Assembly (NCBI GenBank): GCA_023450615.1
Contig: JAEXGT010000094.1
Span: forward strand, 1-64,000
DNA length: 64,000 nt
Origin: Pseudomonadota bacterium
GTDB taxonomy: Bacteria > Pseudomonadota > Alphaproteobacteria > Rhizobiales > Beijerinckiaceae
Reading direction: 5' to 3'
Below the pieces are notes generated by a model that was not told the DNA's origin, ran no database searches, and was given only the letters and a program-made list of their open reading frames with translations. Of this stretch, positions 17,245-26,468 are shown one piece after another. How positions within the stretch are numbered: the first letter of the stretch is position 1; each line of letters begins with the position of its first letter. Made by a program: the position numbers and the translations under genes.

Positions 17245-18318
17245 ATGGACCAGAGACTGCAATTCGCACGTGATATCTTACAAAAACTGGATGTCGCCGC
17301 CCATGGCGATATCAGGGCCCGGTTCACCCCTATCGATCCGAGCCAGGTTGCTCATCTGGAAGGATACTTCCTTCAGCGCTGGCTCGATGAGGCGGATCGC
17401 GCTCCCGCAGAACGCGGCGCCGCGATCAAGGAGTTCTGGAATAGCAATGCCGGTCGCGCCCTTCTCAATCAGCACGCCATAGGGCGCCTCAAGCAGGATC
17501 GTCATGAATACGTTCCATGGATCAACTCGGCGCTGCCCCTCAAAGGAGCCAACATTCTGGAAATAGGCTGCGGCACGGGCTCTTCTGTCATGGCCTTCGC
17601 CGAGCAAGGCGCGAATGTAACGGCGATCGACGTTGTCGATGAGGCCATCGACATGACCGATGAGAGAATGCGCCTCTTCGGCTTCAAGAATGTCTCAGTC
17701 TCGAAGATGAACGCGACCGAGATCGCCGAGAACTTCCAGGTCGGTCAATTCGATATCATCATCTTCTTCGCTGTGCTGGAGCACATGACCCATAAGGAGA
17801 GAATCCAAAGCCTTCGGTCTGCGTGGAACCTGCTGAGACCGGGCGCCTTTCTGTGCGTCGCCGAAGCGCCGAACCGCCTGTGGCATTTTGACGATCACAC
17901 CTCGGATCTCCCTTTCTTCCATTGGCTGCCGCACGAGCTTGCAATGGAGTATTGGAAGAACAGCCAAAACTATCCCGAGTTTCCTCTGTTCGAGATTGCA
18001 AAGGGCGAACTGGATTCGAACGAGGTTCTTGTTGATTTCCTGCGCCTGGGAAGGGGTGTCAGCTTCCACGAGTTTGAGATTGCCCTCGGGCCAATTCAAG
18101 ACCTCTCGGTCGTCAGCGACCGCCTGTCATTTCAGATTGCGCAGAATCCGCTCCGCAGGTTGCACTATGCCGCTTCAATGAAAAGAAAATACATGAGCTT
18201 TCTTCGCAAGCAGCGCCCCGACCTGCCGCGTGGCTTCTTCAACTCCTACATCAATATCATTCTTCAGAAGGATCATCAGTCGCCAACTGAGAAGCCGCTA
18301 GAACTATCGATGTGCTGA
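17245..18318 (+). CDS. class I SAM-dependent methyltransferase
   Basis: A 357-aa protein with a Rossmann methyltransferase core. Motif I ILEIGCGTGSS lies near residue 106, followed by the acidic loop VTAIDVVDEAID, and a motif IV-like FDIIIFFAVLEHM near residue 172. About 90 residues precede the core and 120 follow, so it has extra domains that could define the substrate. Composition is less GC-rich than surrounding genes, codon choice is less biased, and no clear ribosome binding site precedes ATG 17245; these suggest a horizontally acquired gene. It stands alone with no pathway partners. Possible targets include a small metabolite, a lipid or a glycan. Confidence 0.75.
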   Translation: MDQRLQFARDILQKLDVAAHGDIRARFTPIDPSQVAHLEGYFLQRWLDEADRAPAERGAAIKEFWNSNAGRALLNQHAIGRLKQDRHEYVPWINSALPLKGANILEIGCGTGSSVMAFAEQGANVTAIDVVDEAIDMTDERMRLFGFKNVSVSKMNATEIAENFQVGQFDIIIFFAVLEHMTHKERIQSLRSAWNLLRPGAFLCVAEAPNRLWHFDDHTSDLPFFHWLPHELAMEYWKNSQNYPEFPLFEIAKGELDSNEVLVDFLRLGRGVSFHEFEIALGPIQDLSVVSDRLSFQIAQNPLRRLHYAASMKRKYMSFLRKQRPDLPRGFFNSYINIILQKDHQSPTEKPLELSMC

Positions 18319-18420
18319 ACGCAGATCCCAGAGCAAAAGCATGGTTATGGCAGGCCCCATCCTTCATGCCCTCATTCCCGTTAAGGCGGATATTGCAGTT
18401 CCGCTCAATGCCAAACCGCC

Positions 18421-18768
18421 CTAGTCGAAGGCAGCTTGGTACTTCTCATCCTTGAAGCCGATGACGATACGACCGCCATGCTCAAGCACCGGGCGCTTGA
18501 TCATGGAGGGCTGGTCAAGCATCAGCGACAGCGCCTTGCGCTCATCGATGTCGGCCTTCTCGGCGTCCGGCAGCTTGCGGAACGTTGTGCCCGCCCGGTT
18601 GAGAAGCGTCTCCCAACCCACCTCGCGCGCCCAGCCCTCAAGCCGCGCGCGGTCGATGCCTGCCACCTTGTAATCGTGGAAGACGTAAGGCACGCCCTTG
18701 GCATCGAGCCAGGCGCGCGCCTTCTTCACCGTGTCGCAGTTCTTGATGCCATAGAGCGTGATCGACAT
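18421..18768 (-). CDS. ArsC/YffB (Spx-like) family protein
   Basis: A 115-aa thioredoxin-fold protein of the ArsC family. The N-terminus (ITLYGIKNCDTVKKA) has a single cysteine at residue 11 where arsenate reductases carry their catalytic cysteine, and IKRPVLEHGG near residue 91 is conserved. YffB-type proteins are glutathione-dependent thiol reductases or uncharacterised; arsenic resistance genes are absent nearby, so arsenate reduction is not implied. It lies 27 nt downstream of a secreted-protein gene on the same strand. Confidence 0.87.
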   Translation of the reverse strand: MSITLYGIKNCDTVKKARAWLDAKGVPYVFHDYKVAGIDRARLEGWAREVGWETLLNRAGTTFRKLPDAEKADIDERKALSLMLDQPSMIKRPVLEHGGRIVIGFKDEKYQAAFD

Positions 18769-18795
18769 TTCCTACCCCCTTATGACGCCCGATGG

Positions 18796-19515
18796 CTAGC
18801 GCCGGTACATGTCCGAGAACGAGACGTTCGCGCCACCACATTTGAGATTGTCTTTGACGAGCAGATAAGGACCCAGATGCCGCATGCGCACACGGCAATC
18901 CGCTTCATCGGCTTCTTCATAGGAGAGCGTTCCAAACTCCCCCATACCAAACGACAGGCTTGCGCCATTTGGGGCGACTTCCGCATCAAGCTCACCGACA
19001 TGAGTGTAACTGCCTTGTCCCCATGTGGCATTGCCTTCGATCTTAAGCTTGCCTGAGCTGGGGATTTGGCTGATGCGAATTTCCTGCCCTTCGCCGCGCC
19101 GCCATTTCCCAATCCAATCTCGGCTCTCAATGGCAGGTTGTTCCTGCACGAAAACCAGGGCGGCACGCGGTAACCAATTATAATCGCCGTTACCGTTCCT
19201 GCCGACATAACCGGCACAGACGAAATCCGCTGTGCCGCCGATCACGATCACCTCATCGCCGGGAATGAGATATGCCTTTTCGCGACATTCCGGGCTCGCA
19301 TTAGGGCAGCCCTTCTTGAAGACATCTCTTTTTACGAAATGCACCCGGCGGGACAGGTTGTTGACCTTCGCGAGCAGCACTCCTTCAAGGCCGCCCAACT
19401 CATCAACCTGCGCCCCCAGATGAAAGCAGCCAGCGTCTTTGGCCCAAACGTGTCCCGCACAAGCGAGCCCCAAGATGACAAAAGCCATAAGGGACTTGCT
19501 CAGCGAAAGGCCCAT
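18796..19515 (-). CDS. secreted protein of unknown function
   Basis: A 239-aa protein beginning MGLSLSKSLMAFVILGLA with a Sec signal peptide and probable cleavage after HVWA. The mature part has several cysteines (for example in GCPNASPECRE and EADCRVRMRH) that could form disulfides, and an SH3-like central region (GDEVIVIGG, WLPRAALVFV). The start at 19515 keeps it clear of guaA, whose stop lies 7 nt upstream; an earlier ATG would overlap guaA. No family is recognised. Probably co-transcribed behind guaA. Confidence 0.65.
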   Translation of the reverse strand: MGLSLSKSLMAFVILGLACAGHVWAKDAGCFHLGAQVDELGGLEGVLLAKVNNLSRRVHFVKRDVFKKGCPNASPECREKAYLIPGDEVIVIGGTADFVCAGYVGRNGNGDYNWLPRAALVFVQEQPAIESRDWIGKWRRGEGQEIRISQIPSSGKLKIEGNATWGQGSYTHVGELDAEVAPNGASLSFGMGEFGTLSYEEADEADCRVRMRHLGPYLLVKDNLKCGGANVSFSDMYRR

Positions 19516-19522
19516 GGGTCGC

Positions 19523-21079
19523 TTATTCCCACTCAATCGTCCCAGGCGGCTTCGAGGTGATGTCGTAGGTCACACGGTTGATGCCCTTCACCTCGTTGAT
19601 GATGCGGGTCGCGACGCGGCCAAGGAAATTCATGTCGAAGGGATAGAAATCCGCCGTCATGCCGTCCACCGAGGTCACGGCGCGCAGCGCGCAGACGTGA
19701 TCATAGGTGCGCCCGTCGCCCATCACGCCCACGGTTTTCACCGGCAGCAGCACGGCGAAAGCCTGCCAGATCTCATCGTAGAGACCGGCATTGCGGATCT
19801 CTTCGAGATAGATCGCATCGGCCTTGCGCAGGATGTCGAGCTTCTCGCGGGTGATCGTGCCGGGAACGCGGATCGCAAGGCCCGGACCGGGGAACGGATG
19901 ACGACCGACGAAAGCGTCCGGCAGGCCGAGCTCGCGACCGAGCACGCGCACCTCGTCCTTGAACAGCTCCCGCAGCGGCTCCACGAGCTTCATCTTCATG
20001 CGCTCAGGAAGTCCGCCCACATTGTGGTGGCTCTTGATGGTGACGGAGGGCCCGCCGGTGAAGGACACGCTCTCGATCACGTCGGGATAGAGCGTTCCCT
20101 GCGCCAGGAAGTCCGCGCCGCCGATCTTCTTCGCTTCCTCGTCGAACACGTCGATGAAGAGCTTGCCGATGGTCTTGCGCTTCACTTCAGGATCAGAAAC
20201 GCCTTCCAGCGCGCCGATGAAGAGATCCTGCGCCTGCACATGCACGAGCGGGATATTGTAGTGGTCGCGGAAGAGCGTCACCACCTGCTCTGCTTCGGAA
20301 GAGCGCAGCAGGCCATGGTCCACGAACACGCAGGTGAGCTGATCGCCGATGGCCTCGTGGATGAGGACCGCAGCCACAGCGGAGTCCACGCCGCCGGAGA
20401 GACCGCAGATCACGCGACCCTGGCCGACCTGGGCGCGAATGCGCTCGATAGCCTCCTCGCGGAAGGCCTTCATGGTCCAATCGCCCTTGCAGCCTGCGAT
20501 ATCCCGCACGAAGTTGCGGATCAGCTGCGCGCCCTGGGGCGTATGCACGACCTCCGGGTGGAACTGCACGCCGTAGAACTTTTGCCCCTCATTGGCGACA
20601 ACGGCGAAGGGCGCATTCTCGGATGCCGCCAGCACCTCGAAGCCTTCCGGCAGCTTGGTGACGCGGTCGCCGTGGCTCATCCACACCGGGTATTTCTTGC
20701 CGACCTGCCACACGCCCTGGAAAAGCGGGCTCTCCGAGAGAACCTCGATTTCCGCGCGGCCGAATTCCGAATGGTGCCCGCCCTCGACCTGACCGCCGAG
20801 CTGAGCCGCCATGGTCTGCTGACCGTAGCAGATGCCGAAAACAGGCAGGCCCGTCTCGAACAGCTCCTTGGGAGCACGGGGCGAGGCGTCGGTCGTCACC
20901 GATTCAGGACCGCCCGAGAGGATCACACCCTTCGGCTTCATGGTGCGGATCGCCTCAGCCGCCTTCTGGAAAGGCACGACTTCCGAATAGACGCCATCCT
21001 CGCGCACGCGGCGGGCGATGAGCTGGGTTACCTGGGAGCCGAAATCGACGATGAGGATTTTATCGTGGGTCTGGGTCAT
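19523..21079 (-). CDS. guaA: GMP synthase (glutamine-hydrolysing)
   Basis: Converts XMP to GMP using glutamine and ATP (518 aa). The class I amidotransferase domain contains the nucleophile in GICYGQQ and HxE triad partners in QFHPEVVHT; the ATP-pyrophosphatase domain has the P-loop SGGVDSAV near residue 230; the dimerisation domain ends in the conserved PPGTIEWE. It is on the same strand as guaB 3.7 kb away, but other genes intervene. Confidence 0.98.
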   Translation of the reverse strand: MTQTHDKILIVDFGSQVTQLIARRVREDGVYSEVVPFQKAAEAIRTMKPKGVILSGGPESVTTDASPRAPKELFETGLPVFGICYGQQTMAAQLGGQVEGGHHSEFGRAEIEVLSESPLFQGVWQVGKKYPVWMSHGDRVTKLPEGFEVLAASENAPFAVVANEGQKFYGVQFHPEVVHTPQGAQLIRNFVRDIAGCKGDWTMKAFREEAIERIRAQVGQGRVICGLSGGVDSAVAAVLIHEAIGDQLTCVFVDHGLLRSSEAEQVVTLFRDHYNIPLVHVQAQDLFIGALEGVSDPEVKRKTIGKLFIDVFDEEAKKIGGADFLAQGTLYPDVIESVSFTGGPSVTIKSHHNVGGLPERMKMKLVEPLRELFKDEVRVLGRELGLPDAFVGRHPFPGPGLAIRVPGTITREKLDILRKADAIYLEEIRNAGLYDEIWQAFAVLLPVKTVGVMGDGRTYDHVCALRAVTSVDGMTADFYPFDMNFLGRVATRIINEVKGINRVTYDITSKPPGTIEWE

Positions 21080-21132
21080 GGCGGGTTCTTACGGCCTTCG
21101 GGGTCAGGACAACAATCGAAATATGAGGCTGT

Positions 21133-22431
21133 TTATGGGTTTCGCACCAGGATTGCGGCGTAAAAACCATCGGTGCCGGTCTTGCGCGGAGTGAGCTGGA
21201 GGCCGTGAGCGGTCGGGCGCGTGACATTCTTCAGATGACCGAGCTGCGCCGTCTCCAAGGCCTGATCGGCAGGCATGGGCCGGAAGCCGCCGTGGCGCTC
21301 CATGAAAGCCGACACGGCCTCGTCATTCTCCTCCCGAAGGATGGAGCAGGTGATGTAGACGATCCGCCCGCCGGGCTTCACCAAGGAGGCCGCGCGGTCG
21401 AGAACAGTCGCCTGCTCCTTCCGGCGCACATCCAGGCTGCCGGGGCGCAGGCGCCATTTCGCGTCCGGGTTGCGCCGCCAAGTGCCGATCCCGGTGCAGG
21501 GCGCGTCCACGAGGACGCAATCGATCTTGCCATTCAGGTCGGTGATCGCATCGGCGCCGCCCCTCGGCGTGCGGACTTGGACGTTGCGCACCCCCGCCCG
21601 GGTCAGGCGGTCGTGAATGGGCGCCAAGCGGCGCATGTCGCCATCAGTGGCATAGATCTGCCCATGATTTTCCATCATCGCCGCGAGAGCCAGGGTCTTG
21701 CCGCCGCCGCCCGCGCAGAGGTCGACCACCTGTTCGCCGGGCTTCACGGCGGACAAAAGCGCCGCAAGCTGCGAGCCCTCGTCCTGAATCTCGACCCATC
21801 CCTTGATGAATTCGGGCTCGGATTGCACGGCAGGCCCGCGCCCGTCCTCGCTCGACGCGATGCGCAGGCCGAGGGGCGAAAGGGGCGTCTCGACCGCGCC
21901 GAGATGAGGCAAGGCATCGTGCGCCTCCTCGCGTGAGCCGACCTTCAGGGTGTTCACGCGAAGATCCAGGGGGGCACGGGCGGTGAGAGCCTGCATTTCA
22001 GGCACGAGATCGCCACCGAAAAGGCGCTCGAGCGACGGCTCGATCCATTCCGGGAAATCGCCCGCGACATGGGCGGGCGCGCCCTCCAGGCTGGCGTTTT
22101 CCAACTTCTCGCGTTCAGCCGCGGAGAGAGGCTCCGGCGCGAAGCGCTCGCCCGAACAGAGGGCGGAGATCCCTTCCAGGGTCATGCCTCGCTGAAGCCT
22201 GAGCATGCCCACGACAAGGGCGCGGGGCGTGCCCTCGCCCATGATCCAGGCAGCAGAGGCCTTACGGCGCAGAGCGTCATAAACGAGGCTCGCAATCGCG
22301 GCCCGGTCCTTGGACCCGGCGAAACGGTGAGAAAGCCCCCAATCCTTGAGGGCGTCCGTCGCTGGGCGGCGTCGGGCTTCGAGATCGCCAAGGACTTCCA
22401 TGGCGGCGGAGATGCGGGCTGCAGGTGTCAT
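21133..22431 (-). CDS. rsmB: 16S rRNA m5C967 methyltransferase RsmB family
   Basis: RNA cytosine-C5 methyltransferase of the RsmB/NOL1/NOP2/Sun family (432 aa). An N-terminal NusB-like region precedes the SAM-binding CAGGGGKTLALA motif near residue 238, the DAPCTGIGTWRRNP motif IV and the second cysteine in ITCSILREEN, both catalytic cysteines being present. I chose the start at 22431 (MTPAARISAAMEVL); an upstream ATG would add 33 unlikely residues. The exact position modified is inferred from the family. Confidence 0.87.
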   Translation of the reverse strand: MTPAARISAAMEVLGDLEARRRPATDALKDWGLSHRFAGSKDRAAIASLVYDALRRKASAAWIMGEGTPRALVVGMLRLQRGMTLEGISALCSGERFAPEPLSAAEREKLENASLEGAPAHVAGDFPEWIEPSLERLFGGDLVPEMQALTARAPLDLRVNTLKVGSREEAHDALPHLGAVETPLSPLGLRIASSEDGRGPAVQSEPEFIKGWVEIQDEGSQLAALLSAVKPGEQVVDLCAGGGGKTLALAAMMENHGQIYATDGDMRRLAPIHDRLTRAGVRNVQVRTPRGGADAITDLNGKIDCVLVDAPCTGIGTWRRNPDAKWRLRPGSLDVRRKEQATVLDRAASLVKPGGRIVYITCSILREENDEAVSAFMERHGGFRPMPADQALETAQLGHLKNVTRPTAHGLQLTPRKTGTDGFYAAILVRNP

Positions 22432-22514
22432 CGAAAAAGCACACTTAACCTTGGCCGCAGAAGCGACACATTGTTTCCTATTTTCCGACGCGTTCAAAGG
22501 CGGATTCAAGAAAC

Positions 22515-22536
22515 CGTGCGCTCTCCGCACGTTTTT
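22515..22536 (+). terminator. small hairpin with T-run in the leader of the small lipoprotein
   Basis: A 6-bp stem (CGTGCG / CGCACG) with a 5-nt loop is followed by five T, 19 nt before the ATG of the lipoprotein gene. It may be a leader attenuator or part of a 5' UTR structure. Confidence 0.35.
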
Positions 22537-22554
22537 CTTGGAGCCTATAGAACA

Positions 22555-22698
22555 ATGTCGATCCTCTCCCGCCTTGCCGCCCTCGGCCTCACTCTGGCGA
22601 TTGCTGCCTGCGCCATGGCCCCGGCTACCGACTTCACCCCGCCTCCGCGCAAGATGACCGACGCCAAGACCCAGCTCGAAAGCGGCAAGAAGTACTGA
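22555..22698 (+). CDS. very small lipoprotein
   Basis: A 47-aa peptide with a signal sequence (LAALGLTLAIAA) and a lipobox ending at Cys19 (AIAAC). The mature part is only about 29 residues, proline-rich and then KTQLESGKKY. A TTGGAG ribosome binding site lies about 10 nt upstream. Short lipoproteins of this type are frequent in Alphaproteobacteria and have no known function; entericidin-like proteins are a formal comparison. It lies divergent to rsmB and is followed by a palindromic repeat. Confidence 0.6.
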   Translation: MSILSRLAALGLTLAIAACAMAPATDFTPPPRKMTDAKTQLESGKKY

Positions 22699-22710
22699 TT
22701 CCAGTCACGG

Positions 22711-22819
22711 CCTCATCCTGAGGAGCCTGCGCAGCAGGCGTCTCGAAGGAGGTTCCAGTGATCTCTGGAGACGCCCTCGTCCTTCGAGACGGTCGCTCAC
22801 GCGCCCCCTCAGGATGAGG
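22711..22819. repeat. dispersed palindromic repeat, copy 1
   Basis: A roughly 109-bp imperfect palindrome bounded by CCTCATCCTGAGG and CCTCAGGATGAGG, with internal GCGTCTCGAAGGAGG and GGAGACGCCCTCGTCCTT. A shorter copy lies at 31572-31657 in the same orientation. Its intergenic position and fold fit the REP/ERIC-like elements that are abundant in Rhizobiales. Confidence 0.75.
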
Positions 22820-22850
22820 GCTTCTTAAGGAGCTTTTATAGCTTCCCGAT

Positions 22851-23282
22851 TTAAATGCCAGCCTCTGCGCCGGCGACACGAATGGCGAAGATGATCCACA
22901 TGGCGATGAGGATCAGAACGCCCACTAGAAAGGCCTGAAAGCGCCGAACCATCCGGTTGGATGTCGTATGGATGGCCGCATGGACCAGGCGGGTCGTCAC
23001 GAACATCCATGACATCACTACGAAGAGCATGTCGGCTTTTCGGGTGATAAGCGCCAGAACCACCAGCACATAGAATAGCACCGGCACTTCGAACTGGCTG
23101 TGATACGAGTTCTGGATCTGCAGAAGGCGTTTCGGCCAATTGCGTTCGCCCAGAGCAACATCAGGGATCTTCACCTCGCCTGCCCGTAAAGCCAGGACGC
23201 GGGAGCGCCCTAGCCAAACAAGCAGAACGAAGGTCAGCCCGACCTGGACATAGACGGGCAGGAGAATGGCGGTGATGCTCAT
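22851..23282 (-). CDS. MAPEG-like membrane protein
   Basis: A 143-aa protein with four hydrophobic segments (residues about 5-25, 65-85, 87-105 and 118-138). The pattern ERNWPKRLLQIQNSYHSQFEVPVLFYVL near residues 44-70 resembles the MAPEG family (membrane-associated proteins in eicosanoid and glutathione metabolism). Bacterial members are mostly uncharacterised. The start at 23282 gives MSITAILLPVYVQ, directly entering the first helix. It is 19 nt downstream of guaB and probably co-transcribed with it. Confidence 0.7.
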   Translation of the reverse strand: MSITAILLPVYVQVGLTFVLLVWLGRSRVLALRAGEVKIPDVALGERNWPKRLLQIQNSYHSQFEVPVLFYVLVVLALITRKADMLFVVMSWMFVTTRLVHAAIHTTSNRMVRRFQAFLVGVLILIAMWIIFAIRVAGAEAGI

Positions 23283-23301
23283 GAGGGAACTCGCGTGAAC
23301 C

Positions 23302-24795
23302 TTAACTACGGGTCGGGTAGTTAGGGCTCTCACGGGTGATCGTCACGTCATGGACGTGGCTTTCGCGCAGGCCCGCGCTGGTGATGCGGATGAACTGGGC
23401 CTTCTCCCAGAATTCCGGCAGGGTTGCCGCTCCCACATAGCCCATGGAGGCGCGAAGGCCGCCGGTGAGCTGGTGGAGAACACCGGAAACCGGGCCCTTA
23501 TAGGCCACCTGCCCCTCGATGCCTTCCGGCACGAGCTTGAGGGTGTCCCGCACTTCCGCCTGGAAGTAGCGGTCTGCCGAGCCGCGCGCCATGGCGCCGA
23601 CCGATCCCATGCCGCGATAGGACTTGTAGGAGCGTCCCTGATAGAGGAACACCTCGCCGGGGGTCTCGTCCGTACCGGCAAGCAGCGAGCCCACCATGGC
23701 GCAGGAAGCACCGGCCGCGAGAGCCTTGGCAAGATCGCCGGAGAACTTGATGCCGCCGTCTGCGATCACCGGCACGTCGGCCTGGGAGGCGGCCTCGACG
23801 GCCTCCATGATCGCGGTGAGCTGAGGCACGCCGACGCCCGCCACGATGCGGGTGGTGCAGATGGAGCCGGGGCCGATGCCGACCTTGATCGCGTCCGCGC
23901 CCGCATCGATGAGGGCCTGAGCGCCCTCGCGGGTCGCCACGTTGCCGGCGATCACCTGGACGGCGTTAGAGAGCTTCTTCACGCGGGCGACGCTCTCCAG
24001 AACCTTCACGGAATGGCCGTGGGCGGTATCGACCACAACCACGTCGCAGCCTGCATCGATGAGGCGCTCGGCGCGCTCGAAGCCCTGCTCGCCAGTGGTG
24101 GTTGCGGCAGCGACCAGAAGACGGCCCTGCGCGTCCTTGGCGGCATTGGGATAAGCGACCTGCTTCTCGATATCCTTCACCGTGATGAGGCCGATGCAGC
24201 GGTAATGGTCATCGACCACCAGCAGCTTCTCGATGCGGAACTGGTGCAGGAGGCGGCGGGCCTCGTCCTGGGTCACGCCTTCACGGACGGTGATAAGCCG
24301 ATCCTTGGTCATCAGCTCGGAAACCGGCTGACCCGGGTTGCTGGCGAAACGCACGTCACGGTTGGTGAGAATGCCGACGAGCTTTCCCTTGGTGTTGTTG
24401 GGGCCGCGCTCCACGACGGGAATACCGGAAATGCCGTGATGCTTCATCGTGGCCAGCGCATCGGCCAAGGTCTCGTCGGGGTAAATGGTGATCGGGTTCA
24501 TCACCATTCCAGATTCGTAGCGCTTCACGAGGCGCACCTGCTCGGCCTGGACTTCCGGCTCGAGATTGCGGTGGATGACCCCGAGCCCGCCGTTCTGGGC
24601 CATGGCGATGGCCATGCGGGCTTCCGTCACCGTATCCATGGCGGAGGCGATGATGGGCATGTTGAGGTGGATGGAGCGGGTCAGCCGGGTCGCGACATTC
24701 ACGTCGCTTGGTAGAACCTCGGAGCGGCCGGGTCGGAGCAACACGTCATCGAAGGTCAGTCCCTCGATGATCTTATCCGTAACGATTGAGGCCAT
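23302..24795 (-). CDS. guaB: IMP dehydrogenase
   Basis: Oxidises IMP to XMP with NAD, the rate-limiting step of guanine nucleotide synthesis (497 aa). The TIM barrel carries FDDVLLRPG at the N-terminus, the GIGPGSICTTR loop with the catalytic cysteine near residue 310 and the flap YRGMGS. Two CBS domains (about residues 100-215) are inserted as usual. AAGGAG lies 7 nt before ATG 24795. It supplies XMP to GuaA, encoded on the same strand a few genes away. Confidence 0.98.
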   Translation of the reverse strand: MASIVTDKIIEGLTFDDVLLRPGRSEVLPSDVNVATRLTRSIHLNMPIIASAMDTVTEARMAIAMAQNGGLGVIHRNLEPEVQAEQVRLVKRYESGMVMNPITIYPDETLADALATMKHHGISGIPVVERGPNNTKGKLVGILTNRDVRFASNPGQPVSELMTKDRLITVREGVTQDEARRLLHQFRIEKLLVVDDHYRCIGLITVKDIEKQVAYPNAAKDAQGRLLVAAATTTGEQGFERAERLIDAGCDVVVVDTAHGHSVKVLESVARVKKLSNAVQVIAGNVATREGAQALIDAGADAIKVGIGPGSICTTRIVAGVGVPQLTAIMEAVEAASQADVPVIADGGIKFSGDLAKALAAGASCAMVGSLLAGTDETPGEVFLYQGRSYKSYRGMGSVGAMARGSADRYFQAEVRDTLKLVPEGIEGQVAYKGPVSGVLHQLTGGLRASMGYVGAATLPEFWEKAQFIRITSAGLRESHVHDVTITRESPNYPTRS

Positions 24796-24959
24796 GGCCA
24801 ACTCCTTGGGTAATGCGCAGCGGTACAAGCGAAAATCGCTTTGGCGAGTTGGCACGGGTCCGTAGCACGGGGTTTCGCTTTCGCAAAGGGCTAAGGGGCT
24901 ATTTCCTAACAGAGCTGCCCTGCATCAAATGGCTATGCAATGCGTTGTTACGAGGTTAA

Positions 24960-26429
24960 GTGCCAAAGGTCATGCGCCAAGTCCGCCTCCTCCCCCTGAT
25001 CATCGCCACTGCTCTTTTCATGGAAAACATGGATTCGACGGTCATTTCGACCTCGCTTCCCATGATTGCGCAGGATCTGGGGTCCGACCCCATCGCGCTC
25101 AAGCTGGCCCTGACCTCCTATCTCATCAGCCTGGCCATCTTCATTCCCATCTCCGGCTGGGTCGCGGACAAATACGGCTCGCGCACCATCTTCACCGCTG
25201 CCATCGGCGTTTTCATGGCGGGTTCGCTCGCCTGCGCGGCGGCGAATTCGCTGGAGGGCTTCGTGATCGCCCGCTTCATGCAGGGCATGGGCGGAGCCAT
25301 GATGGTGCCGGTCGGGCGCCTCGTGCTGCTGCGCAGCGTGTCCCGCAATGAAGTGGTGCAGGCGCTGGCGACCCTGACGATCCCTGCCCTGATCGGCCCT
25401 GTGATCGGCCCGCCGCTCGGCGGCTTCATCACCACTTACTTCCACTGGCGCTGGATCTTCTTCATCAATATCCCCATCGGGGTTCTCGGGATCGTGCTCG
25501 CCACGATGTTTGTTCCGAACGTCCGCGAGGAGGATACCCCGCCCCTCGACATCGTGGGCTTCCTGCTGTCAGGCATCGGCCTCGCTCTCCTCATGCTTGG
25601 CTTGGCCTCCGGGGGCCGGCACCTCATTCCGGAGGAGGTCTCGCTCGGCTGTATCGTCATCGGCGCCATCTGCGTGGCGGCCTATGTCTGGCACGCCAAG
25701 CGGACGCCTCATCCCGTCCTTCGGCTTGACCTGCTGAAAGTCCCCACCTTTCGCGTCAGCGTCGTCGGGGGCTCGCTCTTCCGGATCGGCATTGGTGCCA
25801 TCCCGTTCCTGCTGCCGCTTATGCTTCAGATCGGCTTCGGCTTGAGCCCGGTCGCGTCCGGGTCGCTCACCTTCATCGCGGCGGTCGGGGCATTGTTCAT
25901 GAAAACCATGGCCAAGCGTATCCTGGAAAAGTTCGGGTTCCGCAGGGTCCTCGTGATCAACGCCTTCATCGGAGCCGCCTTTGTGGCTTTCAACGGGCTC
26001 TTCACGCCTTCGACACCCCATTGGCTGATCATGATCATCCTCCTCGTCGGCGGCTGCTTCCGTTCGCTTCAGTTCACCAGCCTCAATGCTATCGCCTATG
26101 CGGAGGTCTCGAAGCGCGACATGAGCTATGCCACCAGCCTGTCGAGCGCAGCCCAGCAGGTCGCCCTCAGCATCGGCGTGGCCTTCGGCGCCTTTGTGGT
26201 GGAGGCTGCCGCCCACTGGCATGGCAGAACCACCATCACGGCGGAGGATTTCGGCCCCGCTTTCTGGGCTGTCGCGATGGTGTCGGCCCTTGCGGGTTTC
26301 GCGTTCATGCGGCTTGAGCCGTCAGCGGGCGCGGAGATGTCGGGCCACCGTGCGGTGGAGAGAAAGCCGCCCGCGACGGGTCTTGGCGACGGGACTACAA
26401 ATCTCAGTGAAGAAGTGGAACGCCGTTAG
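24960..26429 (+). CDS. MFS transporter, EmrB/QacA-type drug exporter family
   Basis: A 489-aa major facilitator with about 14 membrane segments. The N-terminal LFMENMDSTVISTSLPMIAQDLG is the DHA2 signature (motif D1), followed by GWVADKYGSRTIF (motif A) and RFMQGMGGAMMVPVGRLVLLR and GPVIGPPLGGFI (motif C), which marks antiporters exporting drugs or metabolites. GTG 24960 is the first start; ATG 24972 four codons later is also possible. No membrane-fusion partner or regulator is adjacent. Confidence 0.88.
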   Translation: MPKVMRQVRLLPLIIATALFMENMDSTVISTSLPMIAQDLGSDPIALKLALTSYLISLAIFIPISGWVADKYGSRTIFTAAIGVFMAGSLACAAANSLEGFVIARFMQGMGGAMMVPVGRLVLLRSVSRNEVVQALATLTIPALIGPVIGPPLGGFITTYFHWRWIFFINIPIGVLGIVLATMFVPNVREEDTPPLDIVGFLLSGIGLALLMLGLASGGRHLIPEEVSLGCIVIGAICVAAYVWHAKRTPHPVLRLDLLKVPTFRVSVVGGSLFRIGIGAIPFLLPLMLQIGFGLSPVASGSLTFIAAVGALFMKTMAKRILEKFGFRRVLVINAFIGAAFVAFNGLFTPSTPHWLIMIILLVGGCFRSLQFTSLNAIAYAEVSKRDMSYATSLSSAAQQVALSIGVAFGAFVVEAAAHWHGRTTITAEDFGPAFWAVAMVSALAGFAFMRLEPSAGAEMSGHRAVERKPPATGLGDGTTNLSEEVERR

Positions 26430-26468
26430 GACTGCCCTACCATGGACCCTCGGGACCAGGAGGCCTCC

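Noticed and set aside
19439..21163. Long plus-strand frame opposite guaA
   Set aside because: Shadow of guaA; no domain and biased composition.
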